Assembly: GCF_900142665.1 (NCBI RefSeq)
Contig: NZ_FRBR01000003.1
Coordinates: 186,001 to 250,000 of the forward strand
Length of the DNA: 64,000 nt
Reading direction: 5' to 3'
DNA from: Roseovarius pacificus
Lineage (GTDB): Bacteria; Pseudomonadota; Alphaproteobacteria; Rhodobacterales; Rhodobacteraceae
The position numbers and the translations under genes were made by a program. This document shows positions 44,797 through 53,028 of this stretch, one piece after another. How positions within the stretch are numbered: the stretch's first letter is position 1; every line of letters starts with the position of its first letter. Below the pieces are notes generated by a model. That model worked only from the letters and a program-made list of their open reading frames with translations. It searched no databases and was not told where the DNA came from.

Positions 44797-45669
44797 ATGC
44801 ATCCGGCACCGTCCGTTATTATCTTCACTACATTGTCGGGTCTGGGGTTTGGCCTGTTGTTCTGGCTGGGCCTTGGCCTGCCGCCCGTGACAGGCTGGGT
44901 GGCGTTTGTCTTTTTCGCCATTGCCTATGCTCTGGCGGTTGGCGGACTTCTGGCTTCGACCTTTCACCTGGGTCATCCCGAACGGGCGCTCAAGGCATTC
45001 ACCCAATGGCGGACCAGCTGGCTGAGTCGCGAGGCATGGACCAGTGTCGCCGCCCTGATCGCGATGGCACTTTACGGCGCAGGGCTGGTGTTTTTCGGCA
45101 CGCAATGGTCTGTCCTGGGATGGCTGGGTGCGGCCCTGTCCCTGTTGACGGTTTACTCCACCTCGATGATTTATGGCCAATTGAAAACCGTACCGCGATG
45201 GAGAACGCCGCTGACGCCCACACTGTTGCTGGCGATCTCGCTGGCTGGTGGCGCGTTGCTGGCCGGACAAATCACCGCTGCGCTAATCCTGTTGCCAATC
45301 GCCGCGGTGTTGCAAGTGCTATGGTGGGTCCGCGGCGACAATGCGTTGCGGGACAGCGGCACAACCATGGAAAGCGCAACCGGCCTGGGGCACATCGGGC
45401 GTGTTCGCGCATTCGAACCACCGCACACCGGCACCAACTACCTGCTGCGGGAATTCGTGCATGTGGTAGGCCGCAAGCACGCGATCAAGCTGCGCGTCAT
45501 TGCGCTTGGGCTTGGCTATGCCCTGCCTGTGCTGCTTCTGCTGTTACCCTTCGGCCATCTGATCGCTGTGCTGGCGATTCTGGCACATCTGGCGGGTATT
45601 GCGGCCTCTCGCTGGCTGTTCTTCGCCGAGGCCGAGCATGTCGTGGGCCTTTATTACGGGAAACGCTGA
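44797..45669 (+). CDS. soeC: Sulfite dehydrogenase membrane anchor SoeC (DmsC-like)
   Basis: A 290-residue membrane protein with about eight helices of the DmsC/NrfD type. Family landmarks are STFHLGHPERALKAFTQWRTSWLSREAW and the C-terminal REFVHVVGRKHAIKLR with SRWLFFAEAEHVVGLYY. It anchors SoeAB on the cytoplasmic face and hands electrons to the quinone pool. Its ATG follows the soeB stop after one base. Confidence 0.88.
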   Translation: MHPAPSVIIFTTLSGLGFGLLFWLGLGLPPVTGWVAFVFFAIAYALAVGGLLASTFHLGHPERALKAFTQWRTSWLSREAWTSVAALIAMALYGAGLVFFGTQWSVLGWLGAALSLLTVYSTSMIYGQLKTVPRWRTPLTPTLLLAISLAGGALLAGQITAALILLPIAAVLQVLWWVRGDNALRDSGTTMESATGLGHIGRVRAFEPPHTGTNYLLREFVHVVGRKHAIKLRVIALGLGYALPVLLLLLPFGHLIAVLAILAHLAGIAASRWLFFAEAEHVVGLYYGKR

Positions 45670-45699
45670 ATGCCCTGATGGGAAGGACCGGCGCGCTGT

Positions 45700-46275
45700 T
45701 TACCCCCAGCCATCGGTCCATTCATCAATGGTCGGCTCGATACGGTTCTTGCGGAACCGTTTCCACCGCACCCATATACCCCACGCAAAAGCGGCCAGAA
45801 CCGTCAGAACAATGATGTTGAACCACGGAATCAACCGGACATCCGGGCCCGCAACCCGTTTGATCGACACCGCATTGGGAAAAATCGACAGAAATTCGTT
45901 GCGCCAGCCATAATGCGTTACAGCATACCATTCGGGGGCGTCCTTGCTGGAGATCGCGTCATTGGCATCGGTGTAGAGGTTCGCGGTATCGAACTTGAAA
46001 TACGGCGGCCAGCCCCAACCCGTATCCTCGTTACGGTAGACCATCGGATCGCCATCGGGCTGCACGGCCTGAATGAACTGCACGTCCCAGCTTTCCAGTT
46101 TGGCTTGTGATTCATCGGATGCCGCCCAGAAGATGCGCGTCCAGCCGGTGACGTCCTGCCGTTCTTCGTAGGTGTTCACGATACGGACAATGTCGCGCTG
46201 AGGTAATGTGTAGTGCAGGAATCCGGCCACGATCAGCCAGAACAGCGCCCAGAATACCCATTTGACATAAACCAT
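45700..46275 (-). CDS. DUF1523 family membrane protein
   Basis: A 191-residue protein with a helix at each end (VKWVFWALFWLIVAGFLHYT near residue 5 and WFNIIVLTVLAAFAWGIWV near 150) and a periplasmic-size middle part. The N-terminal HYTLPQRDIVRIVNTYEERQD is the DUF1523 signature known from Rhodobacterales. The function is unknown. It lies 14 bases downstream of the 88-residue membrane protein gene on the same strand, so they probably form an operon, convergent with soeC. Confidence 0.8.
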   Translation of the reverse strand: MVYVKWVFWALFWLIVAGFLHYTLPQRDIVRIVNTYEERQDVTGWTRIFWAASDESQAKLESWDVQFIQAVQPDGDPMVYRNEDTGWGWPPYFKFDTANLYTDANDAISSKDAPEWYAVTHYGWRNEFLSIFPNAVSIKRVAGPDVRLIPWFNIIVLTVLAAFAWGIWVRWKRFRKNRIEPTIDEWTDGWG

Positions 46276-46289
46276 CGCGGCCCATCCTC

Positions 46290-46556
46290 TTACATGAAGT
46301 TCGTCACATAGATGATCGCCGCGACCACGACAACCGGCACGACATAGATCAGCACGATCAGCTTGCGGCGCAAGGAGCGATCATATTGTGCCATACCTTC
46401 GGTCAAGTAGGTTTCCTTGTCGCCGGGGCGGCCCGTGGCCTCCCATTCCCGTTCCAGTTTGCGCCGTCGCGTTGCGCGGGACCAGAAAGAAACGACGACA
46501 TAGATCACCGACAGGATCAGAAAGCCGAAAACCACAAGTCGCAGGAATGCCAGCAT
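46290..46556 (-). CDS. Small two-helix membrane protein, function unknown
   Basis: An 88-residue protein I do not recognise. Two membrane helices (LRLVVFGFLILSVIYVVVSF and LIVLIYVVPVVVVAAIIYV) flank a charged cytoplasmic loop with the motif RRRKLEREWEATGRPGDKETYL. Its position 14 bases before the DUF1523 gene suggests joint expression and perhaps a complex in the membrane. Confidence 0.75.
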   Translation of the reverse strand: MLAFLRLVVFGFLILSVIYVVVSFWSRATRRRKLEREWEATGRPGDKETYLTEGMAQYDRSLRRKLIVLIYVVPVVVVAAIIYVTNFM

Positions 46557-46634
46557 GGGGCGCCCTTTTCACGATGCGTACCGTATTCTGCATAAGGTGC
46601 TGCGGCGATCAGGGCAATGACCGCCTCGTGTACC

Positions 46635-46660
46635 AAAAAGGCGGCCCCGGCTGGGGCCGC
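46635..46660 (-). terminator. Rho-independent terminator of the creatinase gene
   Basis: GCGGCCCC and GGGGCCGC (46641-46660) pair around a 4-base loop. On the minus strand they are followed by C and five T residues, directly after the creatinase stop codon. Confidence 0.85.
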
Positions 46661-46684
46661 GCAGATACGCTCAGGGATTACCCC

Positions 46685-47893
46685 TCATCCGACGACATTG
46701 AACCCGGGTCCATAGGGATAGCCTGTGATGTTCTCGTTGCCGTCCTCAGTAATGACGAGAATATCATGTTCCCGATATCCGCCCGCGCCCGGCATACCCT
46801 GCGGCAGGGTCAGCATCGGTTCCATGCTGATGACCATTCCAGGTTGCAAAACCGTGTCGATATCTTCGCGCAGTTCCAGCCCGGCCTCTCGGCCATAGTA
46901 ATGGCTGAGCAAACCGAAAGAATGCCCATAGCCGAAGGTGCGATATTGCAGCAGATCGCGTTCCTCGAAGAACGCGTTGATCGCCTGCGTGACCTCGGCA
47001 CAGCTGACATTCGGTTTGAGCAGAGACATACCGTATTCATGGGCGGCCACATTCGCCTCCCATATTTTCAGCGAGGCATCATCAACCTCACCCGCAAACA
47101 TGGTTCTCTCCAGTGCGGTATAATAACCCGAGATCATCGGAAAGGTGTTGAGGCTCAGGATATCCCCGTGCTGCACCTGTCGCGATGTAACCGGGTTATG
47201 CGCGCCGTCAGTATTCAACCCCGACTGGAACCAGACCCAGGTATCTCGATATTCGGCATCGGGAAAGGATTTGGCGATTTCCAGTTCCATCGCGTCCCGG
47301 CCCGCCATGGCAATGTCGATTTCCCGCGCGCCCACCTTGACCGCATCGCGGATCGCATAGCCACCCACATCGGCCACCCGCGTCCCTTCGCGGATCAGGG
47401 CGATTTCGGCCGGAGATTTCCACATCCGCTGCCGCATCGTGGCTGGGGCCAGATCGACCATGGTCAGGGGTATCAGGAAATCTTCCATCTTGTCGCGGCC
47501 CTGCAACGTCAGGTGATCGCCCTCGTAGCCGATGACCTTGCCTTCGCCCGTAACCGACCGAATGGCCCGCCAGTAATTGTCGCGCTGCCAGTCGGTATAG
47601 GTGATGTTATCGCCATGGCATCGCCGCCAAGGCTGACCCGCGTCGATACCTGCGCTGATCGTTACGCTGTCCGTGTCTGTCACGACCAAGGCGTAGGGGC
47701 GACCAAAAGCGCAATACAGGAACCCGCTATAGTAGGCGATGTTATGCATCGAGGTGAAGACAACCGCCTGCGCACCGGCATCTTCCATGATCTCTCGCAG
47801 CCATTTCAGACGCGCTTCGTATTCGGCTTCGGCAAATGGCAACACAGCCTGTTCGCCATTGTGAAAACGGTACATTTCAGGACGTTCAGTCAT
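46685..47893 (-). CDS. Creatinase (creatine amidinohydrolase), M24 fold
   Basis: A 402-residue pita-bread-fold enzyme that matches, from memory, the creatinase of Pseudomonas closely rather than Xaa-Pro peptidases. Examples are FTSMHNIAYYSGFLYCAFGR, ITYTDWQRDNYW, NTDGAHNPVTSRQV (with the active-site His), ILSLNTFPMISGYYTALERT and GYGHSFGLLSHYYGREAGLE. It would split creatine into sarcosine and urea in the cytoplasm. GGAGGG precedes the ATG. No creatininase, sarcosine oxidase or urease gene is adjacent. It is divergent from the P1 peptidase gene with overlapping regulatory region. Automatic pipelines often label it only 'M24 peptidase'. Confidence 0.88.
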   Translation of the reverse strand: MTERPEMYRFHNGEQAVLPFAEAEYEARLKWLREIMEDAGAQAVVFTSMHNIAYYSGFLYCAFGRPYALVVTDTDSVTISAGIDAGQPWRRCHGDNITYTDWQRDNYWRAIRSVTGEGKVIGYEGDHLTLQGRDKMEDFLIPLTMVDLAPATMRQRMWKSPAEIALIREGTRVADVGGYAIRDAVKVGAREIDIAMAGRDAMELEIAKSFPDAEYRDTWVWFQSGLNTDGAHNPVTSRQVQHGDILSLNTFPMISGYYTALERTMFAGEVDDASLKIWEANVAAHEYGMSLLKPNVSCAEVTQAINAFFEERDLLQYRTFGYGHSFGLLSHYYGREAGLELREDIDTVLQPGMVISMEPMLTLPQGMPGAGGYREHDILVITEDGNENITGYPYGPGFNVVG

Positions 47894-48045
47894 AACGACC
47901 CTCCTATCAAAGAAAGGCCCCGGCGTTCAGGACTTTTGGATTTCGGCTCCCATGAGGCGACGCCATCGCCCCAGCCATCCCTTTCCTTGCCGATCCTGCG
48001 CGATCTGGCAAGATGGTTTGCGACACATTCAAGGGATTTCACGCG

Positions 48046-49041
48046 ATGACAGCCCGACCGGGACCAAAAAACCTGATCACAGACGTACCCGGCCTGTTGG
48101 TCGGACATGCACAGGATGACATCGTCAAGACAGGTGTAACCGCTCTTGTGGGGGATACCCCCTTTACGGCTGGGATCCACGTGATGGGCGGTGCCCCGGG
48201 CACGCGCGAAACCGACCTGCTGGCGCCGGACAAAACGGTCGGGCAAGTGGACGCGCTGGTATTGTCGGGCGGATCGGCCTTTGGCCTGGATGCGGCCTCG
48301 GGCGCGGCAGATGCACTGCGTTCTGCGGGACGCGGTTTCGCGGTGGGGGATCAGCGGGTACCCATCGTACCCGGTGCAATCATTTTCGACCTTCTGAATG
48401 GCGGGGCGAAGGATTGGCAAACCAACCCTTACAAACGATTGGGCAAGGAAGCCCTCGACGACGCCAGCCCGGATTTCGCCCTTGGCTCTGTTGGTGCGGG
48501 AACCGGGGCCACCACCGCCAATCTGAAAGGCGGGCTTGGGTCTGCCTCGATCATGCTACCGTCAGGCCATACGGTGGGGGCATTGGTCGTGGTCAACGCG
48601 CTTGGCTCGGCCACGGTTGGCGACAGCCCGCATTTCTGGGCCGCGCCGTTCGAAATCGGGGATGAGTTCGGGGGATTTGGGCCCGCGCAAAGCTATCCGG
48701 CTTCACGTATCCCGCAAACCAAGCTGTCGCAACACGCCAACACCACCATCGGCATTGTGGCCACCGACGCCGCACTGACGAAACCGCAATGCACACGTCT
48801 GGCGACGGCCGCGCATGACGGGTTCGCCCGTGCCCTTGTACCATCGCACACCCCGATGGATGGCGACCTGATCTTTGCCGCGGCAACGGGGGCCCGACCG
48901 CTTGAGGATCAGATAGCCGATACGCTCTATCTTGGTCATGCGGCGGCAACCTGCATGGCCCGCGCCATCGCCCGCGCGGTATATCTGGCCACGCCGGTCG
49001 ATGGAGATACCTTGCCTTGCTGGACCGAACGCCACGCATGA
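48046..49041 (+). CDS. P1 family peptidase (DmpA/L-aminopeptidase type)
   Basis: A 331-residue Ntn-like hydrolase of the DmpA/P1 family. Blocks are NLITDVPGLLVGHAQDD, MGGAPGTRETDLLAPD, VLSGGSAFGLDAASGAADAL, GSVGAGTGATTANLKGG and VVVNALGSATVGDSPHFWAAP. The Ser after NALG is the probable self-processing nucleophile. Family members cleave N-terminal D- or L-residues from peptides and amides, or beta-peptides. ATG 48046 is used with AAGGGA upstream. It is divergent from creatinase, which may mean a shared nitrogen-scavenging role. Confidence 0.88.
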   Translation: MTARPGPKNLITDVPGLLVGHAQDDIVKTGVTALVGDTPFTAGIHVMGGAPGTRETDLLAPDKTVGQVDALVLSGGSAFGLDAASGAADALRSAGRGFAVGDQRVPIVPGAIIFDLLNGGAKDWQTNPYKRLGKEALDDASPDFALGSVGAGTGATTANLKGGLGSASIMLPSGHTVGALVVVNALGSATVGDSPHFWAAPFEIGDEFGGFGPAQSYPASRIPQTKLSQHANTTIGIVATDAALTKPQCTRLATAAHDGFARALVPSHTPMDGDLIFAAATGARPLEDQIADTLYLGHAAATCMARAIARAVYLATPVDGDTLPCWTERHA

Positions 49042-49118
49042 TTTCACTGTTTCGAATATACTCGAACTCTGCACTCGCTTCGGGTGTAGTAGGTTGAGTA
49101 TTGGGCGAACAACGAAGA

Positions 49119-49907
49119 TCAGTCCACCAAGGCGGCAACCATCGCACTATCGGGGCTGGCCAGCGCGTCGACCACATCGAAATGGTGCCTGCCTTCGGCC
49201 ACGACATGGCCACAGCCCCAGGCCTCGGCCAACCACCGCGCCTGATCCAGAAATGCGGGGCGCTCATCCGCCCCGACCCAAACGGTGACAGGCACGTCCA
49301 TGGGACGCATGAGAACCGGGCTCTCGGCCTCGGCGGCGGTCAGATCCAGGCCGAACTGCGCATTCATCGAGGTCTTGAGCATCGGGCGCAGGTCGGCCAT
49401 GGGCGAGATCGGCACGATACTGCGCAGGCGCGGTGCTACCTCGGGCGGCAACACGCCGGGCACAGCCATTCGCGCCACCAGATGCCCGCCCGCGGAATGG
49501 CCACTCAGCGCAACGGGGCCTGCCACCTGTTCGGCAACCACGGTAACAGCGCGGGCAATCTGTAGCGTGATCCCGGCAATCGTCACGTCGGGACACAGAT
49601 CATAGGACGGCATGGCCACGGCCCATCCCCGCGCCAAGGGACCGGCGGCCAGATGCGACCAGTACGAGTTGTCAAACCGCAACCAATACCCCCCGTGAAC
49701 AAAGACACACACGCCGTTGGGGACACCTTCGGGAAGAAACAAGTCGAGCTTTTGGCACGGGCTGTCGCCATAAGGGATCGCCAGGCTGGCGCGTCCGACA
49801 GTGCTCAGCGTTTCACGAAAGGCGGCGGCCTGTTGCGTCCACCGGGGCGGATACCCCTCGGCCCCCGGAATATGGGCCGCATTCGCATAAGCATCATCCA
49901 GTTCCAT
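49119..49907 (-). CDS. Alpha/beta hydrolase, kynurenine formamidase-like
   Basis: A 262-residue alpha/beta hydrolase with the oxyanion motif VFVHGGYWLRFD, nucleophile elbow ALSGHSAGGHLVARM (Ser about residue 130), acid in VWVGADERPAF and His in EGRHHFDVVDAL. HGGYW is typical of arylformamidases (KynB-like) and related esterases. No tryptophan catabolism genes are adjacent, so the substrate is open. ATG 49907 has AGGAAG upstream. It is divergent from the gabD-type gene. Confidence 0.85.
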   Translation of the reverse strand: MELDDAYANAAHIPGAEGYPPRWTQQAAAFRETLSTVGRASLAIPYGDSPCQKLDLFLPEGVPNGVCVFVHGGYWLRFDNSYWSHLAAGPLARGWAVAMPSYDLCPDVTIAGITLQIARAVTVVAEQVAGPVALSGHSAGGHLVARMAVPGVLPPEVAPRLRSIVPISPMADLRPMLKTSMNAQFGLDLTAAEAESPVLMRPMDVPVTVWVGADERPAFLDQARWLAEAWGCGHVVAEGRHHFDVVDALASPDSAMVAALVD

Positions 49908-49999
49908 GGTAACTTCCTGCCTGTTTATCTGGACAAGCGTAGCGCAAGATGCTTTGCCTTTGCGAGACCAATCCGAAACGTCCGAGAAAGGAAAACGCC

Positions 50000-51472
50000 A
50001 TGACCAAAACCGATCTGAAATCATTGCTGAAGGACCCCAGCCTTCTGGCCGAGCAATCCTATCTGGCTGGTGAGTGGGTGGATGGCGACAACGGCACCTA
50101 CGAGGTGACCAACCCCGCACGGGGCGACGTGATCGCCAACGTCGCCGACCTGAGCCGCGCACAGGTAGCCAAGGCCATTGCCGAGGCCGAAGCCGCGCAA
50201 AAGGAGTGGGCCAGCTGGACAGGCAAGGAACGCGCCGCCGTGCTGCGCAAGTGGTTCGACCTGATGATGGAAAACCAGGACGATCTGGGCACCATCCTAA
50301 CCGCCGAGCAAGGCAAACCGCTGGCCGAAGCCAAGGGCGAAATCGCCTATGGCGCCAGTTTCGTTGAGTTTTTCGCCGAAGAGGCCAAGCGCATTTACGG
50401 TGAAACCATTCCCGGCCACCAACGGGACAAACGGATCACCGTGATCAAGCAACCCATCGGTGTCGCCGCGTCGATCACGCCGTGGAACTTCCCGAATGCC
50501 ATGATCACCCGCAAGGCCGCGCCGGCCCTGGCGGCGGGTTGTGCCTTTGTCGGGCGTCCGGCGGCGGAAACGCCGCTGTCAGCCACGGTTCTGGGCGTTC
50601 TGGCCGAGCGCGCAGGCATCCCGAAGGGGGTGTTCAGCATCGTGACCTCGTCACGCGCCAGCGAGATCGGCAAGGAATTCTGCGAAAACCCCGTTGTGCG
50701 CAAGCTGACCTTCACCGGTTCGACCGAAGTTGGCCGCATCCTGCTGCGTCAGGCCGCCGACAGCGTGATGAAATGCTCGATGGAACTGGGCGGCAACGCG
50801 CCTTTCATCGTGTTCGACGACGCCGATCTGGACGCCGCCGTGGAAGGCGCGATCATGTGCAAGTTCCGCAACAACGGCCAGACCTGTGTCTGTGCCAATC
50901 GCATCTATGTGCAGGCCGGTGTCTATGACGCCTTCGCCGAAAAGCTGAAGGACGCGGTGAGCAAGCTGAAGATGGGCGACGGTCTGGAGGAAGGTGTTGC
51001 ACTTGGCCCGCTCATCAACCCGGATGCCATTGAAAAGGTTCAGGAACATGTGGCCGACGCCACCGCCAAGGGGGCCAAGGTGATCCTGGGTGGCGGTGAA
51101 CCCGTACAGGGGCCGGGGTATTTCCTGCCACCGACCATCGTGACCGGCGCGACGCAGGACATGCAGTTCGCCACCGACGAAACCTTTGGCCCGCTCGCTC
51201 CGCTGTTCAAGTTCGAGGATGTGGATGATGTGATCGCCATGGCCAATGACACGATCTTCGGTCTGGCCAGCTATTTCTATGCCAAGGATCTCAGCCGGGT
51301 CTACAAGGTGGCCGAGGCACTGGAATACGGGATCGTCGGCGTGAACACCGGGATCATCTCGACCGAGGTCGCACCGTTTGGCGGGGTCAAGCAATCGGGT
51401 CTTGGCCGCGAAGGGAGCCATCACGGAATCGATGAATTCCTGGAGATGAAATACATCTGCATGAGCGTCTGA
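50000..51472 (+). CDS. gabD: NAD(P)-dependent succinate-semialdehyde dehydrogenase (GabD type)
   Basis: A 490-residue aldehyde dehydrogenase. It shows VAASITPWNFPNAMITRKAAPALAAG, the cofactor segment GRPAAETPLSA, TFTGSTEVGR, the catalytic Glu in CSMELGGNAPFIVFDDADLD and the catalytic Cys in NNGQTCVCANRIYV. The C-terminus EVAPFGGVKQSGLGREGSHHGI is that of GabD-type enzymes, oxidising succinic or glutaric semialdehyde. AAAGGA precedes ATG 50000. Other semialdehyde substrates are possible. Its 3' end runs into a repeated element and a terminator. Confidence 0.9.
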   Translation: MTKTDLKSLLKDPSLLAEQSYLAGEWVDGDNGTYEVTNPARGDVIANVADLSRAQVAKAIAEAEAAQKEWASWTGKERAAVLRKWFDLMMENQDDLGTILTAEQGKPLAEAKGEIAYGASFVEFFAEEAKRIYGETIPGHQRDKRITVIKQPIGVAASITPWNFPNAMITRKAAPALAAGCAFVGRPAAETPLSATVLGVLAERAGIPKGVFSIVTSSRASEIGKEFCENPVVRKLTFTGSTEVGRILLRQAADSVMKCSMELGGNAPFIVFDDADLDAAVEGAIMCKFRNNGQTCVCANRIYVQAGVYDAFAEKLKDAVSKLKMGDGLEEGVALGPLINPDAIEKVQEHVADATAKGAKVILGGGEPVQGPGYFLPPTIVTGATQDMQFATDETFGPLAPLFKFEDVDDVIAMANDTIFGLASYFYAKDLSRVYKVAEALEYGIVGVNTGIISTEVAPFGGVKQSGLGREGSHHGIDEFLEMKYICMSV

Positions 51473-51475
51473 GAC

Positions 51476-51557
51476 CGAATCGGGCGCAAGCCCATGGTTA
51501 ACAAGGTAAAACCCGGCTCGGTATCGCGTCTGTAACACGTCGGTATCGCGTCGGTAT
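51476..51557. repeat. 82-bp element with four 11-bp units and GTTAAC, copy B
   Basis: Read on the plus strand: CGAATCG (51476-51482), 14 bases, GTTAACAAGG (51497-51506), 9 bases, then units GCTCGGTAT, CGTCTGTAA, CGTCGGTAT and CGTCGGTAT starting at 51516, 51527, 51538 and 51549, exactly 11 bp apart. It is the reverse complement of copy A at 35026-35107, with identical spacing throughout. It begins 3 bases after the gabD stop and ends 9 bases before the terminator hairpin. Confidence 0.8.
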
Positions 51558-51566
51558 TCCACACAG

Positions 51567-51601
51567 CCGCGCGTCCCGTTAACAGGGCGCGCGGTTTTTT
51601 T
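51567..51601 (+). terminator. Rho-independent terminator after gabD
   Basis: CCGCGCG (51567-51573) plus CCC (51575-51577) pair with GGG plus CGCGCGG (51585-51594), with one bulged T, around a GTTAACA loop. Seven T residues follow (51595-51601). Confidence 0.88.
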
Positions 51602-51683
51602 ATGGGTGACGCGACGGCATATTTCGATTTCACTGACGGGATACCAATATGTGAACCGAACAATCTGGTCCCGGAGGTTATCC

Positions 51684-52916
51684 ATGTTTCGCCTTGCCCT
51701 GTCCGCCGCCCTGACCCTGGGCGTGACATCCGCTGCGCTTGCGCAGGAAGATACGCGCCAGATCACCGGGCAGTTGATCTATCTGCAAAAGATCGCCTTG
51801 CCGCCGGGAGCCAAGGTAACGGTGTCCGCGCAAGGCGCATTCGGCACCGAGCTGGACCTTGCCCGGTTTGAAACCACCGGGCAGCAGGTGCCGCTACCGT
51901 TCGAACTGACCGTGCCCAAGGGCCTGTCGGGTGAGGTCAGCGCGGTCATCCGCATGAAAGATCAACCGTGGTGGATCGTGCAGGACATCCCCTTTGGCGC
52001 AGGTAATACCCCCGTCGATCTGGGCGATCTGCGGCTGGAGCGGTTCACGCCGCTGGCCTTTGCGACCCGCTTCGATTGCGACGGAACCGAGGTGCAGTTC
52101 GGCGTGGCGGACGACCGCGCCATATTGCGAGTGAGCGGGCAGGATTTTGAGATGGTCCCTGCGATCTCGGCTTCAGGCGCGCGGTATGTCAGCAAAGGGG
52201 ACGAGAGCACCGAATTCTGGTCCAAGGGCGACATGGCCATGTTGACCGTTGCGGGCGAGGAGATGCCCGAATGCACCCGGATCAGTGACGATGCCGCTGC
52301 CTATCGTGCAGGCGGGAACGAACCTGGGTGGTACGTGAGTATCGGCAAGACCGAAATCGACGTGGTGGCGGATTATGGCGAATTGACCCGCAGCGCCCAA
52401 CGGCCCGACGTGCAGGTGATGCCCGGCGCGTATGTCTTTGACATGCCCGATATCCGCACTCGGCTGACGATTGAAGACCGGATGTGCCACGACGACGCTA
52501 CCGGCATGCCGCATCCGCATCGCGCCACGCTGGACCTGGACGAGCGCAGCCTGCATGGATGCGGCGGCGACCCGGCCAGCCTGCTGACAGGGCGTGAATG
52601 GCGGATCGAAGACGTGGCGGGGCAGGGAATCATCGATGCGTCCAACATCACAATCCTGTTCGACAGAAACGAACGGGTGTCGGGCAGTACCGGCTGCAAT
52701 CGGTTCATGGGCGGGTATGAGTTGACCGGTGAGGGGCTGAACCTTGGTCAGATGGGAGCCACGATGATGGCCTGCCCCGAAGCGTTGATGAAACAGGAGC
52801 AGCGGGTCCTCGACGCGCTGCAACAGGTACGGCGGTTCGATATCGACGACACCGGCGCATTGGTGTTGATCGGCGGGTCAGAGGACGCGCCCCTGCTGAC
52901 CGGGCGTCGGCCCTGA
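51684..52916 (+). CDS. Exported META domain protein with YbaY-like N-terminus
   Basis: A 410-residue secreted protein: signal peptide (MFRLALSAALTLGVTSAALAQ), then a YbaY/HslJ-neighbour type barrel (ITGQLIYLQKIALPPGAKVT, about 25-120), an MliC/COG3650-like Cys-containing part (TRFDCDGTEVQFGVADDRAI ... MPECTRISD, and LHGCGG), and a C-terminal META domain (REWRIEDVAGQGIIDAS, GSTGCNRFMGGYEL, MMACPEALMKQEQRVLDAL). Such proteins are linked to envelope stress, motility or lysozyme inhibition. GGAGG precedes ATG 51684. It is monocistronic between two terminators. Confidence 0.85.
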   Translation: MFRLALSAALTLGVTSAALAQEDTRQITGQLIYLQKIALPPGAKVTVSAQGAFGTELDLARFETTGQQVPLPFELTVPKGLSGEVSAVIRMKDQPWWIVQDIPFGAGNTPVDLGDLRLERFTPLAFATRFDCDGTEVQFGVADDRAILRVSGQDFEMVPAISASGARYVSKGDESTEFWSKGDMAMLTVAGEEMPECTRISDDAAAYRAGGNEPGWYVSIGKTEIDVVADYGELTRSAQRPDVQVMPGAYVFDMPDIRTRLTIEDRMCHDDATGMPHPHRATLDLDERSLHGCGGDPASLLTGREWRIEDVAGQGIIDASNITILFDRNERVSGSTGCNRFMGGYELTGEGLNLGQMGATMMACPEALMKQEQRVLDALQQVRRFDIDDTGALVLIGGSEDAPLLTGRRP

Positions 52917-52977
52917 CGGGTCAGGCGGTATTCACGCCGGGTACGGTTTTGGATACCATGGATCACGACAAACAAAA

Positions 52978-53002
52978 GCCCGGCCAGTTCGACTGGCCGG
53001 GC
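52978..53002. terminator. Bidirectional terminator between META protein and hsp20
   Basis: GCCCGGCCAG (52978-52987) and CTGGCCGGGC (52993-53002) form a perfect 10-bp stem with a TTCGA loop between two convergent genes. Confidence 0.8.
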
Positions 53003-53028
53003 ACGTCTCTTTCAGAGAGGCCGAACCG

